A stretch of DNA of 26,207 nt from Bacteroidales bacterium UBA5235 (GTDB taxonomy: Bacteria > Bacteroidota > Bacteroidia > Bacteroidales > VadinHA17). Each line of letters begins with the position of its first letter. Positions within the stretch are counted from its first letter, which is position 1. Location: the NCBI GenBank assembly GCA_002409145.1, contig DHUL01000090.1, positions 132,797-159,003 of the forward strand, given 5' to 3'. Both the position numbers and the translations under genes were made by a program. Shown here one piece after another: positions 17,284 to 25,350 of the stretch. The notes under the pieces are model-generated. The model saw only the letters and a list, made by a program, of their open reading frames with translations. It searched no databases and had not been told where the DNA came from.

Positions 17284-18096
17284 ATGGCTAAGAGAAAAGT
17301 AATTGTGCTATTAGTGGTTATCATGACACTGACTTCAGTCTCTCTCCCAGGACAACATATCGGGGTGATTGCTGACAGGACAGATGTGGGTCATAATGAG
17401 ACTATAACAGTAACAGTAAAAGCTGAAGACGAGAACGGTGAGCCTGTGCAGGCTCTGATTACCATATCTGCCGTGCATGCAAGGCGCAGTTCACATAAAG
17501 GATTGTCAGGCGCTTCAGGCGGCGATCCCGGAACAAACGCCTCACATCGTGATGTCTTAAGCATGATACAGCAGATCAAGCCTTTCAGACTGACAGACAA
17601 CAGGATAATCTTTACAAGTGTGGCACCGGATACAAACGGCAGGCAGGACGGTGCACTTATAGTGGTAGACGGGATCATGCAGGGCCAGGATTCAAGGACA
17701 ATTGAAAACATGAATCCGTTAGATATCGATCGGATAAATGTCTCAACTGAATTCACAGATATTCAAAGATATACAGGATTCAACACCACAGGGGTGATAG
17801 AAATCTGGACAAAGACCGGGAGAAGTTCATCAGTACGTACAGGTGCAGCGGTGGATTCAGATAAAAATGCAAACATAGACGGAGCAGAGACTCTGAAGAA
17901 TGCTGCCGACAGCATAGCTTCCGCCAGGTCAGGAAAGGTAATTCTGCGTGATATGGAAGTAAGAACGGATGTTTCAGGCAAGGCTCATCTGGATATTCCA
18001 TCAGGAAGAAAGAGCGGCGAAGTCATAATAATTGCTGAGTACCAGCCAGCATCAGGTAAACTGGAAAATGAAACAGTAACGGTAAAGGTACGATAG
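17284..18096 (+). CDS. Secreted Ig-like protein with TonB-plug-like insertion
   Basis: 270 residues with a signal peptide (about 1-24) and a good ribosome site (GGAGG about 10 nt before the ATG). Residues 27-64 (DRTDVGHNETITVTVKAEDE) look like the first half of an invasin/macroglobulin-type Ig domain, and 219-270 (RTDVSGKAHLDIPSG, ENETVTVKV) like its second half. Between them, 123-179 matches the core of a TonB-receptor plug: ALIVVDGIMQG, a DIDRINV strand, and GVIEIWTKTG, laid out as LLVIDGVPYG, DIENISV and IMVTTRRG in the SusC of this window. There is no barrel, so it cannot be a transporter by itself. It follows the esterase by 88 bp on the same strand and may be co-expressed. A role as envelope adaptor or decoy plug is speculation. 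The plug resemblance is clear by eye; the Ig reading is less certain. Confidence 0.8.
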   Translation: MAKRKVIVLLVVIMTLTSVSLPGQHIGVIADRTDVGHNETITVTVKAEDENGEPVQALITISAVHARRSSHKGLSGASGGDPGTNASHRDVLSMIQQIKPFRLTDNRIIFTSVAPDTNGRQDGALIVVDGIMQGQDSRTIENMNPLDIDRINVSTEFTDIQRYTGFNTTGVIEIWTKTGRSSSVRTGAAVDSDKNANIDGAETLKNAADSIASARSGKVILRDMEVRTDVSGKAHLDIPSGRKSGEVIIIAEYQPASGKLENETVTVKVR

Positions 18097-18137
18097 GGCT
18101 CTTCAGGTTTTGGTTTTTACACTATGTGAAATTTGAC

Positions 18138-18145
18138 TAATATTG
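18138..18145 (+). promoter_or_regulatory. Possible -7 box for the HAD phosphatase gene
   Basis: TAATATTG matches TAnnTTTG at all but one fixed position and is followed by CG, 18 nt before the ATG at 18163. A TTG at 18110-18112 lies 25 nt upstream, somewhat far for a -33 element. The TTG at 18133 sits just upstream of the box, so it is unlikely to be the translation start. Confidence 0.38.
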
Positions 18146-18162
18146 CGCCGAAAATCGGTAAA

Positions 18163-18774
18163 ATGAGAAAAATCACCAGCGTAGTATTTGATATCGGAGG
18201 GGTACTCATAGACTGGAACCCGAGACACCTTTTCCGCAAGGTATTCAAAACCGAAGAGGAGATGGAGTGGTTCCTCGCCAATATCTGTACCTATGAATGG
18301 AACGTTCAACAGGATGGAGGCAAGCTTTTCAGTGTCGCAACTGCCGAGCTTCAGGCCAGGTTTCCGGAGTACAGTGACAAAATCGCCCTTTATTACGGCC
18401 GCTGGGAAGAGATGCTTGACGGGGAGATAGAAGGGACGGTAAAGATATTCCGTAAGCTTAAATCGGCCGGAATGCCCCTTTACGCCCTTTCCAACTGGTC
18501 ACATGAAGCATTCCCCGTGGCGTATAACCGTTATGACTTCATGAAGGAATTTGACGGCCTGGTGGTCTCCGGTTACGAGAAGCTGCTCAAACCTGATCAC
18601 GCCATCTACCAGGTTTTGATGAAACGTTACAGTATCAATCCGGCAGAATCTGTTTACATTGATGACAATAAGCCGAACGCAATCGCTGCCGGGGAGCTTG
18701 GATTTAATGCCATTCATTTCAGCTCGCCTGACCAGCTGCGCGGGGAGCTGGCCTTGCTGGGTCTTGAGGTTTAG
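18163..18774 (+). CDS. HAD-family phosphatase (subfamily IA)
   Basis: 203 residues from the ATG at 18163; an in-frame TTG at 18133 is an unlikely alternative. HAD motifs are in order: motif I VVFDIGGVLIDWNP with nucleophile Asp10, motif II ALSNWS (Ser110), motif III LLKPD (Lys143), motif IV YIDDNKPN (Asp167, Asp168). Between motifs I and II sits the helical type-IA cap. As in YihX-like and haloacid-dehalogenase-like members, a glycine (Gly12) stands where many phosphatases have a second Asp. YihX dephosphorylates sugar phosphates; a similar house-cleaning role is a reasonable guess. It is followed 73 bp later by a DUF3788 gene on the same strand. Substrate unknown, family call firm. Confidence 0.93.
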   Translation: MRKITSVVFDIGGVLIDWNPRHLFRKVFKTEEEMEWFLANICTYEWNVQQDGGKLFSVATAELQARFPEYSDKIALYYGRWEEMLDGEIEGTVKIFRKLKSAGMPLYALSNWSHEAFPVAYNRYDFMKEFDGLVVSGYEKLLKPDHAIYQVLMKRYSINPAESVYIDDNKPNAIAAGELGFNAIHFSSPDQLRGELALLGLEV

Positions 18775-18847
18775 TCCCTGCGCTTGCCGGGACATAAGGA
18801 GGTGCGTTGCAGGTGGACTGATGAGAAACACTTAAATCAGTATTCAA

Positions 18848-19270
18848 ATGAATAAGCCATTACTTAATGATCCGTCAATTCCTCCGTCAGAGGAGCTCCT
18901 GAAGAGCCTCCTTGGCGCGAGCTACCACGCTTACGATGAAATGATGAAGGCAATCACTGCTGCAGAGTACGGACTGACCCCTGAGTGGAGATTCTATAAT
19001 GACGGCAAAGCCTGGCTCTGCAAGGTGGTCTTCAAAAAGAAGACGGTGTTCTGGCTATCTGTCTGGGACGGCTTCTTTAAGGCCGGATTTTACTTTGTCG
19101 AAAGGCATTGTCCCGGCATTGGGGAGCTTGGTATTGACCCGGGTATCACGGAAGCCCTTTCGGAGGCAAAACCTTTCGGGACAATGTATCCCGTCACCCT
19201 GGAGATGAGAAGAAAAGAGCAGATCGGAGACCTGCTCAGACTTGTCGAATACAAAAAGAAGCTTAAGTAG
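18848..19270 (+). CDS. DUF3788 family protein
   Basis: 140 residues, cytosolic (no signal or membrane segment). The pattern LLGASYHAYDEMMKAI, then GLTPEWRFYNDGKAWLCKVV, the VFWLSVWDGFFKAGFYF strand pair and the C-terminal basic helix RRKEQIGDLLRLVEYKKKLK match the DUF3788 family, small alpha/beta proteins found across Firmicutes and Bacteroidota. Their function is not known; the buried Trp-rich pocket suggests ligand binding. It may share a transcript with the HAD phosphatase upstream. It converges on the M16 peptidase gene with 48 bp between them, filled by a hairpin. Confidence 0.85.
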   Translation: MNKPLLNDPSIPPSEELLKSLLGASYHAYDEMMKAITAAEYGLTPEWRFYNDGKAWLCKVVFKKKTVFWLSVWDGFFKAGFYFVERHCPGIGELGIDPGITEALSEAKPFGTMYPVTLEMRRKEQIGDLLRLVEYKKKLK

Positions 19271-19274
19271 AATA

Positions 19275-19309
19275 CGGGGGTTCCCGCGGCGTCTGCCCGG
19301 AAACCCCCG
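19275..19309. terminator. Hairpin between convergent DUF3788 and M16 genes
   Basis: Inverted repeat CGGGGGTTCCCG (19275-19286) against CGGAAACCCCCG (19298-19309): 11 of 12 pairs, 11-nt loop, very GC-rich. It fills the gap between two convergent stop codons, as a bidirectional terminator would. Neither flank has a proper T-run, so it may act differently or only weakly. Confidence 0.55.
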
Positions 19310-19318
19310 CATGTACAA

Positions 19319-22138
19319 TTATCTTGCCAGCAGCACGGGTGTGCCGAAGCCTACCTTCTCGAGCTGCTTCATCTGTGTGGCGGCATCACCCACAACCACG
19401 TAGTACATCCTGTCAGGATCGAAGTATTTCTGAGTGATGGCCTTATGGTCTTCAACAGTCATGTTCCTGATGACATCTTCCTCCTTTTTGACCCAGTCAT
19501 CGCTGAAGCCGTACTTACCGATATAAAACAGCATGTCAGCCCTGGCATCATTGGTTTCAAACCGAAGGGCATTTGACCTGATCATGCTGTTTCTGATGAA
19601 CTGCAGTTCCTCCTCCGAAATACCCTCACTGTACTTCCTCAGCTCACCGGTAATTATCTGCATCGTTTCCAGAGTGGCATCTGATCTGACACTTGTTGAA
19701 ATTATGAATGGTGCCGGATTTTTCATCTCGCGGAAAGTACTCCGTGCCCCATAGGTAAATCCCTTCTGTTCGCGAAGGATCTGATTCAGGATACTGGTGA
19801 ATGCACCTCCCATCCTGTAGTTAGCAAAGTCAGCCTTTATATAATCTGGATTATCCCTGGTCATTGCCAGGTATCCGGCGTAGACAACCGACTGGCGTGA
19901 GCCCGGAATATCAACGAAAAATATCTGTGACTTTTCAGGGGGCGCAGGCAGCTCATAGCTCTTAAAGGCAACTTCACCGTCCTGCCACTCATCTTCCAAT
20001 GGCTTCAGGGCTTCCAGTACCTCCTCCTTTGACACGTTGCCTGCCACGTACACTGAAGTGACTGACGGAGAGATATTCCTGTCATAAAAATCCTTGAGGA
20101 TATCCGGTGTAATCAGTTCAATTGATTCCTTCGTACCCCTTATATCATAACCGAAAATATGCCCGGGGCCATAAACCAGCTTCATGAACTGGTCGGAGGC
20201 GACACTGGCGGGACGGGCTCCGGACTGGATAAGTGCATTCCTGGTGCGTGTCTGTGCCATCCTGAACTCAGCCGTGTCCCAGCGAGGCTCCAGGAGAATC
20301 TCTTTCATGAGTGAGACCGTCTTGCCGAAGTTGCGCGAAAGGGCGCTGCTGCTGAAGACTATTTCCTCGCCGGAGGCGCGCATCGACATTGAAGACCCCA
20401 GCAACTGTATCTCTTCCTCCAACTCCTCCGGGGTCTTATTCCTGGTTCCCTGGGGAAGCACAGAGGCAACCATAGATGCAACTCCGGGCATTGTAATATC
20501 ATCAACCAGCGCTCCGCCGGCTATAACAACCGACATGCTTACCAGTGGCAACTCCCTGTTTTCTGTGCCATAAACTTCGATGCCGTTCTTCAGGGTGGCT
20601 TTCCAGACCTCCGGAACATGTACCTCCGGCTCCGGCCCTGCAGGGGGCTCTGTGGTACGGTCAATGGCCGAGGGCGTTTTTTCAACCTCTGTCTCCAGGA
20701 TATCGTCAATTGCCACCTGGCTGGCTTTTGTGATGTCTTCCTCAATGACAACTGCCCTTTCTGAATTTTCAGCCATCATCTCCGGCTGGCCTTTGGGAAC
20801 AAAGCTGGTGACTATATGAGGCTTGCCCTTGATGTAGGTCTCATAGACCCTTTTGATGTCATCACGTGTTACGGCCCTGATATTTTCAATGTCCTTTTCA
20901 ACATATCCTGGGTCATTCAGAAAGGTGTTGTAAAAAGCTATCTGGATTGACTTGTTCATGACGCTGTTCAGCCCCTGGTAGAAACCCTTTTCCATGGTGG
21001 CTTTAATACGGTCAACCTCCCTGTCGGTGAATCCTTCAGTTTCGAACCGCGTAAAGGCCTCATTGATTGCCTCTTCTATCTCCTTCAGGGTCTTGTTCTC
21101 ATTGGCCGTGACTGAGATGGCAAATTCGCCTGACAGCTCCTCGGCACCATTGTATGCTGACACTCTCGAAGTGAGCTGCCTCTCCTTCACCAGAACCTTG
21201 TACATAGGCGCCTTCTTTCCGTTTGCCAGAATCTCTGCCAGGAAATTAAGGGCGTATGAATCTTTGGTATAATTCTCAGGTGCAGGCCATACGAGATTGA
21301 TTTCCGGTACATTGGCAAAATTATCCTCGTGGTAAAGCCTTTTTGACTCACTGAGAGTAACGGGCATAGCAGATCTGGCTGCCACTTCCCCCCGGGGTTT
21401 AATCTCACCGAAATACTTGTCGAGCAGCAGCTTCACTGAATCAGGTTCGAAATCGCCCGCAAGTACCAGCGTTGCATTGTTAGGACCATAGAAGTTATGA
21501 TAGAAGCCCCTGACATCATCGACGGTTGCGTTCGCGAGATCTTCCATCTCCCCGATCACCTCCCAGTTGTAAGGGTGAGATGCAGGATACAGGTTTTTGG
21601 AAATCACGTAGTTGGTAAAGCCGTATGGAGAATTGTCTTCTCCCTGTCTCTTTTCATTCTGCACCACATTCTGCTGGATAGCCAGATTACGCGGGGTCAC
21701 AGAGTTGATGAAAAAGCCCATCCTGTCTGACTCGAGCCAGAGGATTTTTTCAAGCGCATTTTTGGGGAAGATTTCAAAATAGGTAGTAACGTCACGGCTT
21801 GTAAACCCGTTATTTGAACCCCCCGCATTCTCTATTACCTTGTCAAATACCCCGTTCGGTACATTTTCCGAGCCGCTGAAGAGCAGGTGTTCAAAGAGAT
21901 GCGCAAAGCCCGTCCTTCCGGGAGTCTCCCTGCTGGAGCCCACATGGTACATGATGGCATAAGAAATTACCGGATCAGAGTGGTCCTGGTGCAGTACCAC
22001 CTGTAAGCCGTTCGGCATTGTGAATTTTTCATAGCTGAGACTGAGTTTGTCATCCTGTGTGGTCTTGCCGCATGCCGTGATAAAGATAACTGCAAGCGTT
22101 ACCAGCATGAGCTTCATGAATGAATCTGGTCTGTTCAT
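19319..22138 (-). CDS. M16-family (insulinase-type) zinc peptidase lipoprotein, two-domain
   Basis: 939 residues from the ATG at 22138; the frame extends to 22216 but the signal sequence begins here (MNRPDSFMKLMLVTLAVIFITAC, lipobox Cys23). It is therefore a lipid-anchored periplasmic or outer-membrane peptidase. The first M16 unit has the inverted zinc motif HLFEH (His80, Glu83, His84) and the distal ligand Glu162 in NEKRQ. The second unit (from about residue 510, KNGIEVYGTENRELPLVS) lacks HxxEH but keeps the closing FTSILNQILREQKGFTYGA, as in the non-catalytic half that completes the clam-shell in single-chain M16 enzymes. They degrade peptides held in the chamber. A short linker with many Pro and Glu (about 470-500) joins the units. 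The gene lies 90 bp downstream of the FGGY kinase-like gene on the same strand. Confidence 0.95.
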   Translation of the reverse strand: MNRPDSFMKLMLVTLAVIFITACGKTTQDDKLSLSYEKFTMPNGLQVVLHQDHSDPVISYAIMYHVGSSRETPGRTGFAHLFEHLLFSGSENVPNGVFDKVIENAGGSNNGFTSRDVTTYFEIFPKNALEKILWLESDRMGFFINSVTPRNLAIQQNVVQNEKRQGEDNSPYGFTNYVISKNLYPASHPYNWEVIGEMEDLANATVDDVRGFYHNFYGPNNATLVLAGDFEPDSVKLLLDKYFGEIKPRGEVAARSAMPVTLSESKRLYHEDNFANVPEINLVWPAPENYTKDSYALNFLAEILANGKKAPMYKVLVKERQLTSRVSAYNGAEELSGEFAISVTANENKTLKEIEEAINEAFTRFETEGFTDREVDRIKATMEKGFYQGLNSVMNKSIQIAFYNTFLNDPGYVEKDIENIRAVTRDDIKRVYETYIKGKPHIVTSFVPKGQPEMMAENSERAVVIEEDITKASQVAIDDILETEVEKTPSAIDRTTEPPAGPEPEVHVPEVWKATLKNGIEVYGTENRELPLVSMSVVIAGGALVDDITMPGVASMVASVLPQGTRNKTPEELEEEIQLLGSSMSMRASGEEIVFSSSALSRNFGKTVSLMKEILLEPRWDTAEFRMAQTRTRNALIQSGARPASVASDQFMKLVYGPGHIFGYDIRGTKESIELITPDILKDFYDRNISPSVTSVYVAGNVSKEEVLEALKPLEDEWQDGEVAFKSYELPAPPEKSQIFFVDIPGSRQSVVYAGYLAMTRDNPDYIKADFANYRMGGAFTSILNQILREQKGFTYGARSTFREMKNPAPFIISTSVRSDATLETMQIITGELRKYSEGISEEELQFIRNSMIRSNALRFETNDARADMLFYIGKYGFSDDWVKKEEDVIRNMTVEDHKAITQKYFDPDRMYYVVVGDAATQMKQLEKVGFGTPVLLAR

Positions 22139-22228
22139 GTTAAGGGAGTTTAATGATATGAAGAATATGAAGTGATAAATATAAGCATCATTGTTGAAAG
22201 GGCGGCCCTGAAACAAGACCGGTATTGT

Positions 22229-23305
22229 CTATTCATCCCTGAGCAGAATGGCCTTCAATCCCAGGTATACCGGAGGCAATCCGGCATCAAAAGCCTGCTG
22301 ATATACTTCCATAGCCGCGCCCAGGGCTGTGGCATAGTCGATTGTACTGGCATAGACCCTCTTATCCTCAGCCCGGGCAGCCAGGATCCTCACGAATGTG
22401 TCATTATGGGCGAAACCGCCTGTTATATAGGCTATTTCAGTTGTGTCACCCTCAGCAATGATCTCCCTGTATGCTGTAAGGCACTCATCAACCAGGTCAT
22501 ACATCATCTGATGGTAGGCGTCAGCATAGGTAAGAAAGTGTGAAAGATCGGCCGAAGTATCTGCATGTCCCTCCGGTATCCCGTGCCGGAAAAAAACCCT
22601 TCCCCGCCTGCTGGCCTGCATCTTGAGTATCTTTTTGTGTTTGATCTTTATGGTTTTGTATAGTTCTCCGGTTACTCCGAAGTGATCATCGAGCATTGTT
22701 ACATTCCTGTCGTGAATCTCACCAAGGAGGAAGTGAGAGCTCTTTATCTGCCTGCCGCCCACCGTAATGAGAGCGGTCAGTTCTCCTGCCGAACAGGCTC
22801 CGCCAGCCACTTCACCTGCTGTGCCCGCCACCCCGCTGACGGCCTGTTCACCTGGCATGGCCTCCGTGTCAAACGGATTCATGAATGTGCACCAGGTGCC
22901 TGTCGAGATAAGAATGAAAGGTTTGTCTGAGTTCTTCAGGTAGGGTATCAGTGATGCTGCGGTACTGTTAATGCCCTTGCCACTGAAAAGAGCAGAGCCG
23001 GCAATGCCTGTTTCAAGGCATTGCATCAGGGCTGTCTCAAGTTTCGCCAGGCAGTCGTCACCTGCAGCCAGGTTCAGGGCCCTTATATTGTAGAGTGAAG
23101 CCGCAGCAACATTTCTGAGGCAGGCTCCCATCCATGTATTGATAGCCTGAATATCCTCGCATGGTACACCATTATCATCCTTCGTTTCAGCGATGATCTT
23201 CTCTTCAGTGAGCACCGGGTTAAGGCTCCTGTCGAACAATCTGAACCTCTTCCAGCTTTTGCCGATATCGAATACGGCAATGACATCGGTAAATTGCAAA
23301 TCCAT
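22229..23305 (-). CDS. FGGY-type sugar kinase, internally deleted and probably inactive
   Basis: 358 residues, about 100 short of a normal FGGY kinase (about 450-500). The N-terminal phosphate-binding strand (VIAVFDIGKSWKR, 9-20) and the second-domain motifs ILISTGTW (131-138), HFLLGEIHD (191-199) and YITGGFAHND (293-302) are recognisable, resembling rhamnulokinase-like kinases of Bacteroidetes. Two things are wrong. Residues 80-111 replace a segment usually 150 residues or more long that forms much of the sugar-binding domain. The motif that normally reads G-x-H-D-S/T with the catalytic Asp here reads GINSTAAS, with Ser114 in the Asp place. A Gly/Ala-rich run at 155-175 also looks like an insertion. 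The frame is open and starts 21 nt after a perfect -7 box, so it may be expressed as a sugar-binding or regulatory protein, or be an early pseudogene. Confidence 0.8.
   Translation of the reverse strand: MDLQFTDVIAVFDIGKSWKRFRLFDRSLNPVLTEEKIIAETKDDNGVPCEDIQAINTWMGACLRNVAAASLYNIRALNLAAGDDCLAKLETALMQCLETGIAGSALFSGKGINSTAASLIPYLKNSDKPFILISTGTWCTFMNPFDTEAMPGEQAVSGVAGTAGEVAGGACSAGELTALITVGGRQIKSSHFLLGEIHDRNVTMLDDHFGVTGELYKTIKIKHKKILKMQASRRGRVFFRHGIPEGHADTSADLSHFLTYADAYHQMMYDLVDECLTAYREIIAEGDTTEIAYITGGFAHNDTFVRILAARAEDKRVYASTIDYATALGAAMEVYQQAFDAGLPPVYLGLKAILLRDE
23001..23024. repeat. Perfect inverted repeat at the kinase deletion junction
   Basis: GCAATGCCT (23001-23009) and AGGCATTGC (23016-23024) form a 9-bp perfect dyad with a 6-nt loop. 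It encodes residues 94-102 of the kinase-like protein, inside the segment that replaces the missing sugar-binding portion. It has no T-run on either strand. Confidence 0.6.
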
Positions 23306-23325
23306 CCGGAACCAAAATTTATGTT

Positions 23326-23333
23326 CAAAGATA
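23326..23333 (-). promoter_or_regulatory. -7 promoter box for the FGGY kinase-like gene
   Basis: Minus strand reads TATCTTTG, a perfect TAnnTTTG match, with its last base 21 nt from the A of the ATG at 23305. No TTG is seen at the -33 distance. Confidence 0.55.
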
Positions 23334-23432
23334 ATTAATGGTTCATTCGATACGCGGCTTCTTTATCTGTTTATGCCGGTTTGTGCGATTGTCCAACATT
23401 TCATACCTTCATCCTTTCAAACAGAACTGCAG

Positions 23433-23969
23433 ATGAACTGGATTGACTTTGTAATAGTTGCCCTGCTTGTATTTGGCCTGATACAGGGATTCATTGACGG
23501 GCTGATAATAGAGTTAGCCGAACTGGCAGCGCTGGTCCTTGGGATATGGGGGGCCATTCACTTTTCATGGTGGACGGCAGACAAACTGGCCGGATGGTTT
23601 GACATGAACTCGTCATGGACAGGAGTGATCTCCTTTGCAGTCACATTCATCGTGATTGTAACAGCGGTTTATCTGGTTGGAAAGATTCTTGACACGGTAA
23701 TGAAGGCCATTTCTCTGGGCTTTGTCAACAAGACGCTCGGAGCTGTCTTCGGCGTGCTGAAAACCGCACTGATACTGAGCGTACTCTTCGTCTTCCTCAA
23801 TACCATTGATGAGAAGAAGCATTTCCTTCCGTCAGCTACCATCAACAATTCCTTCTTCTATAATCCCGTTGCTGATCTCGTTCCGTCAATATTCCCTGTG
23901 ATTGAGGGGGGTGACCTGATTGACAGCTTTAATCGCCACAAAAAGCAAAAGGTTGATGTCACCATCTGA
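23433..23969 (+). CDS. CvpA-family inner-membrane protein
   Basis: 178 residues from the ATG at 23433. The frame is open to 23193, but the upstream part overlaps the divergent kinase gene and has no family match, while MNWIDFVIVALLVFGLIQGF is the normal CvpA start. Four membrane segments are visible: about 5-22, 25-43, 64-85 and 105-124, with the glycine-rich motif GFIDGLIIELAEL after the first. The polar C-terminal tail (FNRHKKQKVDVTI) is short. In E. coli CvpA is needed for colicin V production and affects envelope stress tolerance; its biochemical role is unclear. It lies directly upstream of tyrS, whose promoter overlaps its last codons region. Confidence 0.9.
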   Translation: MNWIDFVIVALLVFGLIQGFIDGLIIELAELAALVLGIWGAIHFSWWTADKLAGWFDMNSSWTGVISFAVTFIVIVTAVYLVGKILDTVMKAISLGFVNKTLGAVFGVLKTALILSVLFVFLNTIDEKKHFLPSATINNSFFYNPVADLVPSIFPVIEGGDLIDSFNRHKKQKVDVTI

Positions 23970-23979
23970 GTGGTTTTGA

Positions 23980-23987
23980 TATCTTTG
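23980..23987 (+). promoter_or_regulatory. -7 promoter box for tyrS
   Basis: TATCTTTG is a perfect TAnnTTTG match just past the CvpA gene stop, followed by CGG where transcription would start. A TTG at 23953-23955 lies 24 nt upstream, near the long end of the accepted -33 spacing. The box ends 27 nt before the ATG at 24014. Confidence 0.65.
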
Positions 23988-24013
23988 CGGCACCTAAATT
24001 CAAAGCGTTGATG

Positions 24014-25312
24014 ATGAACTTTGTTGAAGAGCTGAGGTGGAGAGGGATGATACATGACATCATGCCCGGCACTGAGGAGTTCCTGTTAAAGGGGAAGACT
24101 TCGGCTTATGTTGGTTTTGACCCTACGGCAGACTCATTGCATATAGGTCACCTGGTAGGAGTGATGATGCTCAAACACTTTCAGAATGCCGGGCACACCC
24201 CGATAGTACTTATAGGAGGCGCCACGGGGATGATAGGTGACCCCTCCGGCAAGTCAGAGGAGCGTAATCTGCTTGATGAACAGACCCTGCGCCATAACCA
24301 GGAGTGCCTGAAGAAACAGTTCGGGAAATTTCTCGACTTCAATTCCGGCGCATCAAACAGGGCAGTGATGGTGAACAACTATGACTGGATGAAGGAATAC
24401 TCCTTTCTCGGATTTATCCGGGAGATTGGCAAACATATCACCGTCAACTACATGATGGCCAAGGACTCTGTAAAGAAGAGGCTTGATTCCGAGAGCGGCC
24501 AGGGTATGTCATTCACCGAGTTTTCATACCAGCTGGTACAGGGCACCGATTATCTTTTCCTTTACACCAATCATGGCTGCCAGTTGCAGATGGGCGGATC
24601 TGACCAGTGGGGAAACATAGTCACCGGCACTGAACTTATAAGGCGCAAGGCGGGAGGAGAGGCTTATGCCATGACCTGCCCGCTGATCACCAAGAGTGAC
24701 GGCCAGAAGTTCGGCAAGACAGAGACGGGCAATGTATGGCTTGACCCGGCAAGGACTACACCTTACCAGTTCTACCAGTTCTGGCTCAACGTGGCTGACG
24801 CCGACGCAGAAAAATTCATTAAGATATTTACGATGCTTCCCCAGGACGAAATAAACGAACTGGTAAAGGTTCACCAGACTGAGCCGCATCTCCGCATCCT
24901 GCAAAAGCGCCTTGCCGAAGAGGTGACTGTAATGGCTCACTCAAGAGAGGACTATGATGCTGCTGTGGAAGCTTCACAGATTCTTTTCGGCAAAGGGACC
25001 ACTGAGCAGCTGAGGAGGATGGATGAAAACACTTTCCTTGCAGTGTTTGATGGAGTACCGATGTTCGATATCAGTGCGGGTCTGCTTGAATCAGGAGTGA
25101 CTCTTGCCGACCTTTGCGCAGTACATACTGCCATTGCTGAATCTAAGGGTGAATTCCGCCGTCTTGTCCAGGGGGGAGGCGTAAGCCTCAACAAGGGAAA
25201 AGTTGACAACACGGAAATTATCATTACAAGGGAACACCTGCTCAACAACAGGTACCTTCTCATCCAGAAAGGGAAGAAGAGTTACTTTCTGATCAGGGCA
25301 AAAGAGAGCTGA
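24014..25312 (+). CDS. tyrS: Tyrosyl-tRNA synthetase
   Basis: 432 residues from the ATG at 24014 (another ATG at 24011 and a TTG at 24008 are in frame). MNFVEELRWRGMIHDIMPGT is the standard Bacteroidetes TyrS opening. Class I signatures: SLHIGHL (the HIGH motif at 43-46), tyrosine-site residues around YVGFDPTAD and GGSDQWGN (194-201), and KFGKT (232-236) as the KMSKS equivalent. The last 90 residues form an S4 RNA-binding domain (FRRLVQGGGVSLNKGKV). It charges tRNA-Tyr in the cytosol. No T-box leader is seen in the short 5' region. It is followed 38 bp later by a Wzz-like gene. The call is certain. Confidence 0.98.
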   Translation: MNFVEELRWRGMIHDIMPGTEEFLLKGKTSAYVGFDPTADSLHIGHLVGVMMLKHFQNAGHTPIVLIGGATGMIGDPSGKSEERNLLDEQTLRHNQECLKKQFGKFLDFNSGASNRAVMVNNYDWMKEYSFLGFIREIGKHITVNYMMAKDSVKKRLDSESGQGMSFTEFSYQLVQGTDYLFLYTNHGCQLQMGGSDQWGNIVTGTELIRRKAGGEAYAMTCPLITKSDGQKFGKTETGNVWLDPARTTPYQFYQFWLNVADADAEKFIKIFTMLPQDEINELVKVHQTEPHLRILQKRLAEEVTVMAHSREDYDAAVEASQILFGKGTTEQLRRMDENTFLAVFDGVPMFDISAGLLESGVTLADLCAVHTAIAESKGEFRRLVQGGGVSLNKGKVDNTEIIITREHLLNNRYLLIQKGKKSYFLIRAKES

Positions 25313-25350
25313 TTGACGGAACATGAACCATATCAAAACCCCGAAGCAGT

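Noticed and set aside
20184..20819. Plus-strand open frames inside the M16 peptidase gene
   Set aside because: They are fully antisense to a well-conserved peptidase and show no family features.
22680..22870. Compensating frameshifts as the cause of the Gly/Ala-rich stretch in the kinase-like gene
   Set aside because: Reading the other two frames across this stretch gave stops and no recognisable kinase sequence, so an insertion is the simpler reading.
23193..23432. N-terminal extension of the CvpA frame
   Set aside because: It would overlap the kinase-like gene and precede the natural CvpA start; the extra 80 residues have no membrane or domain logic.
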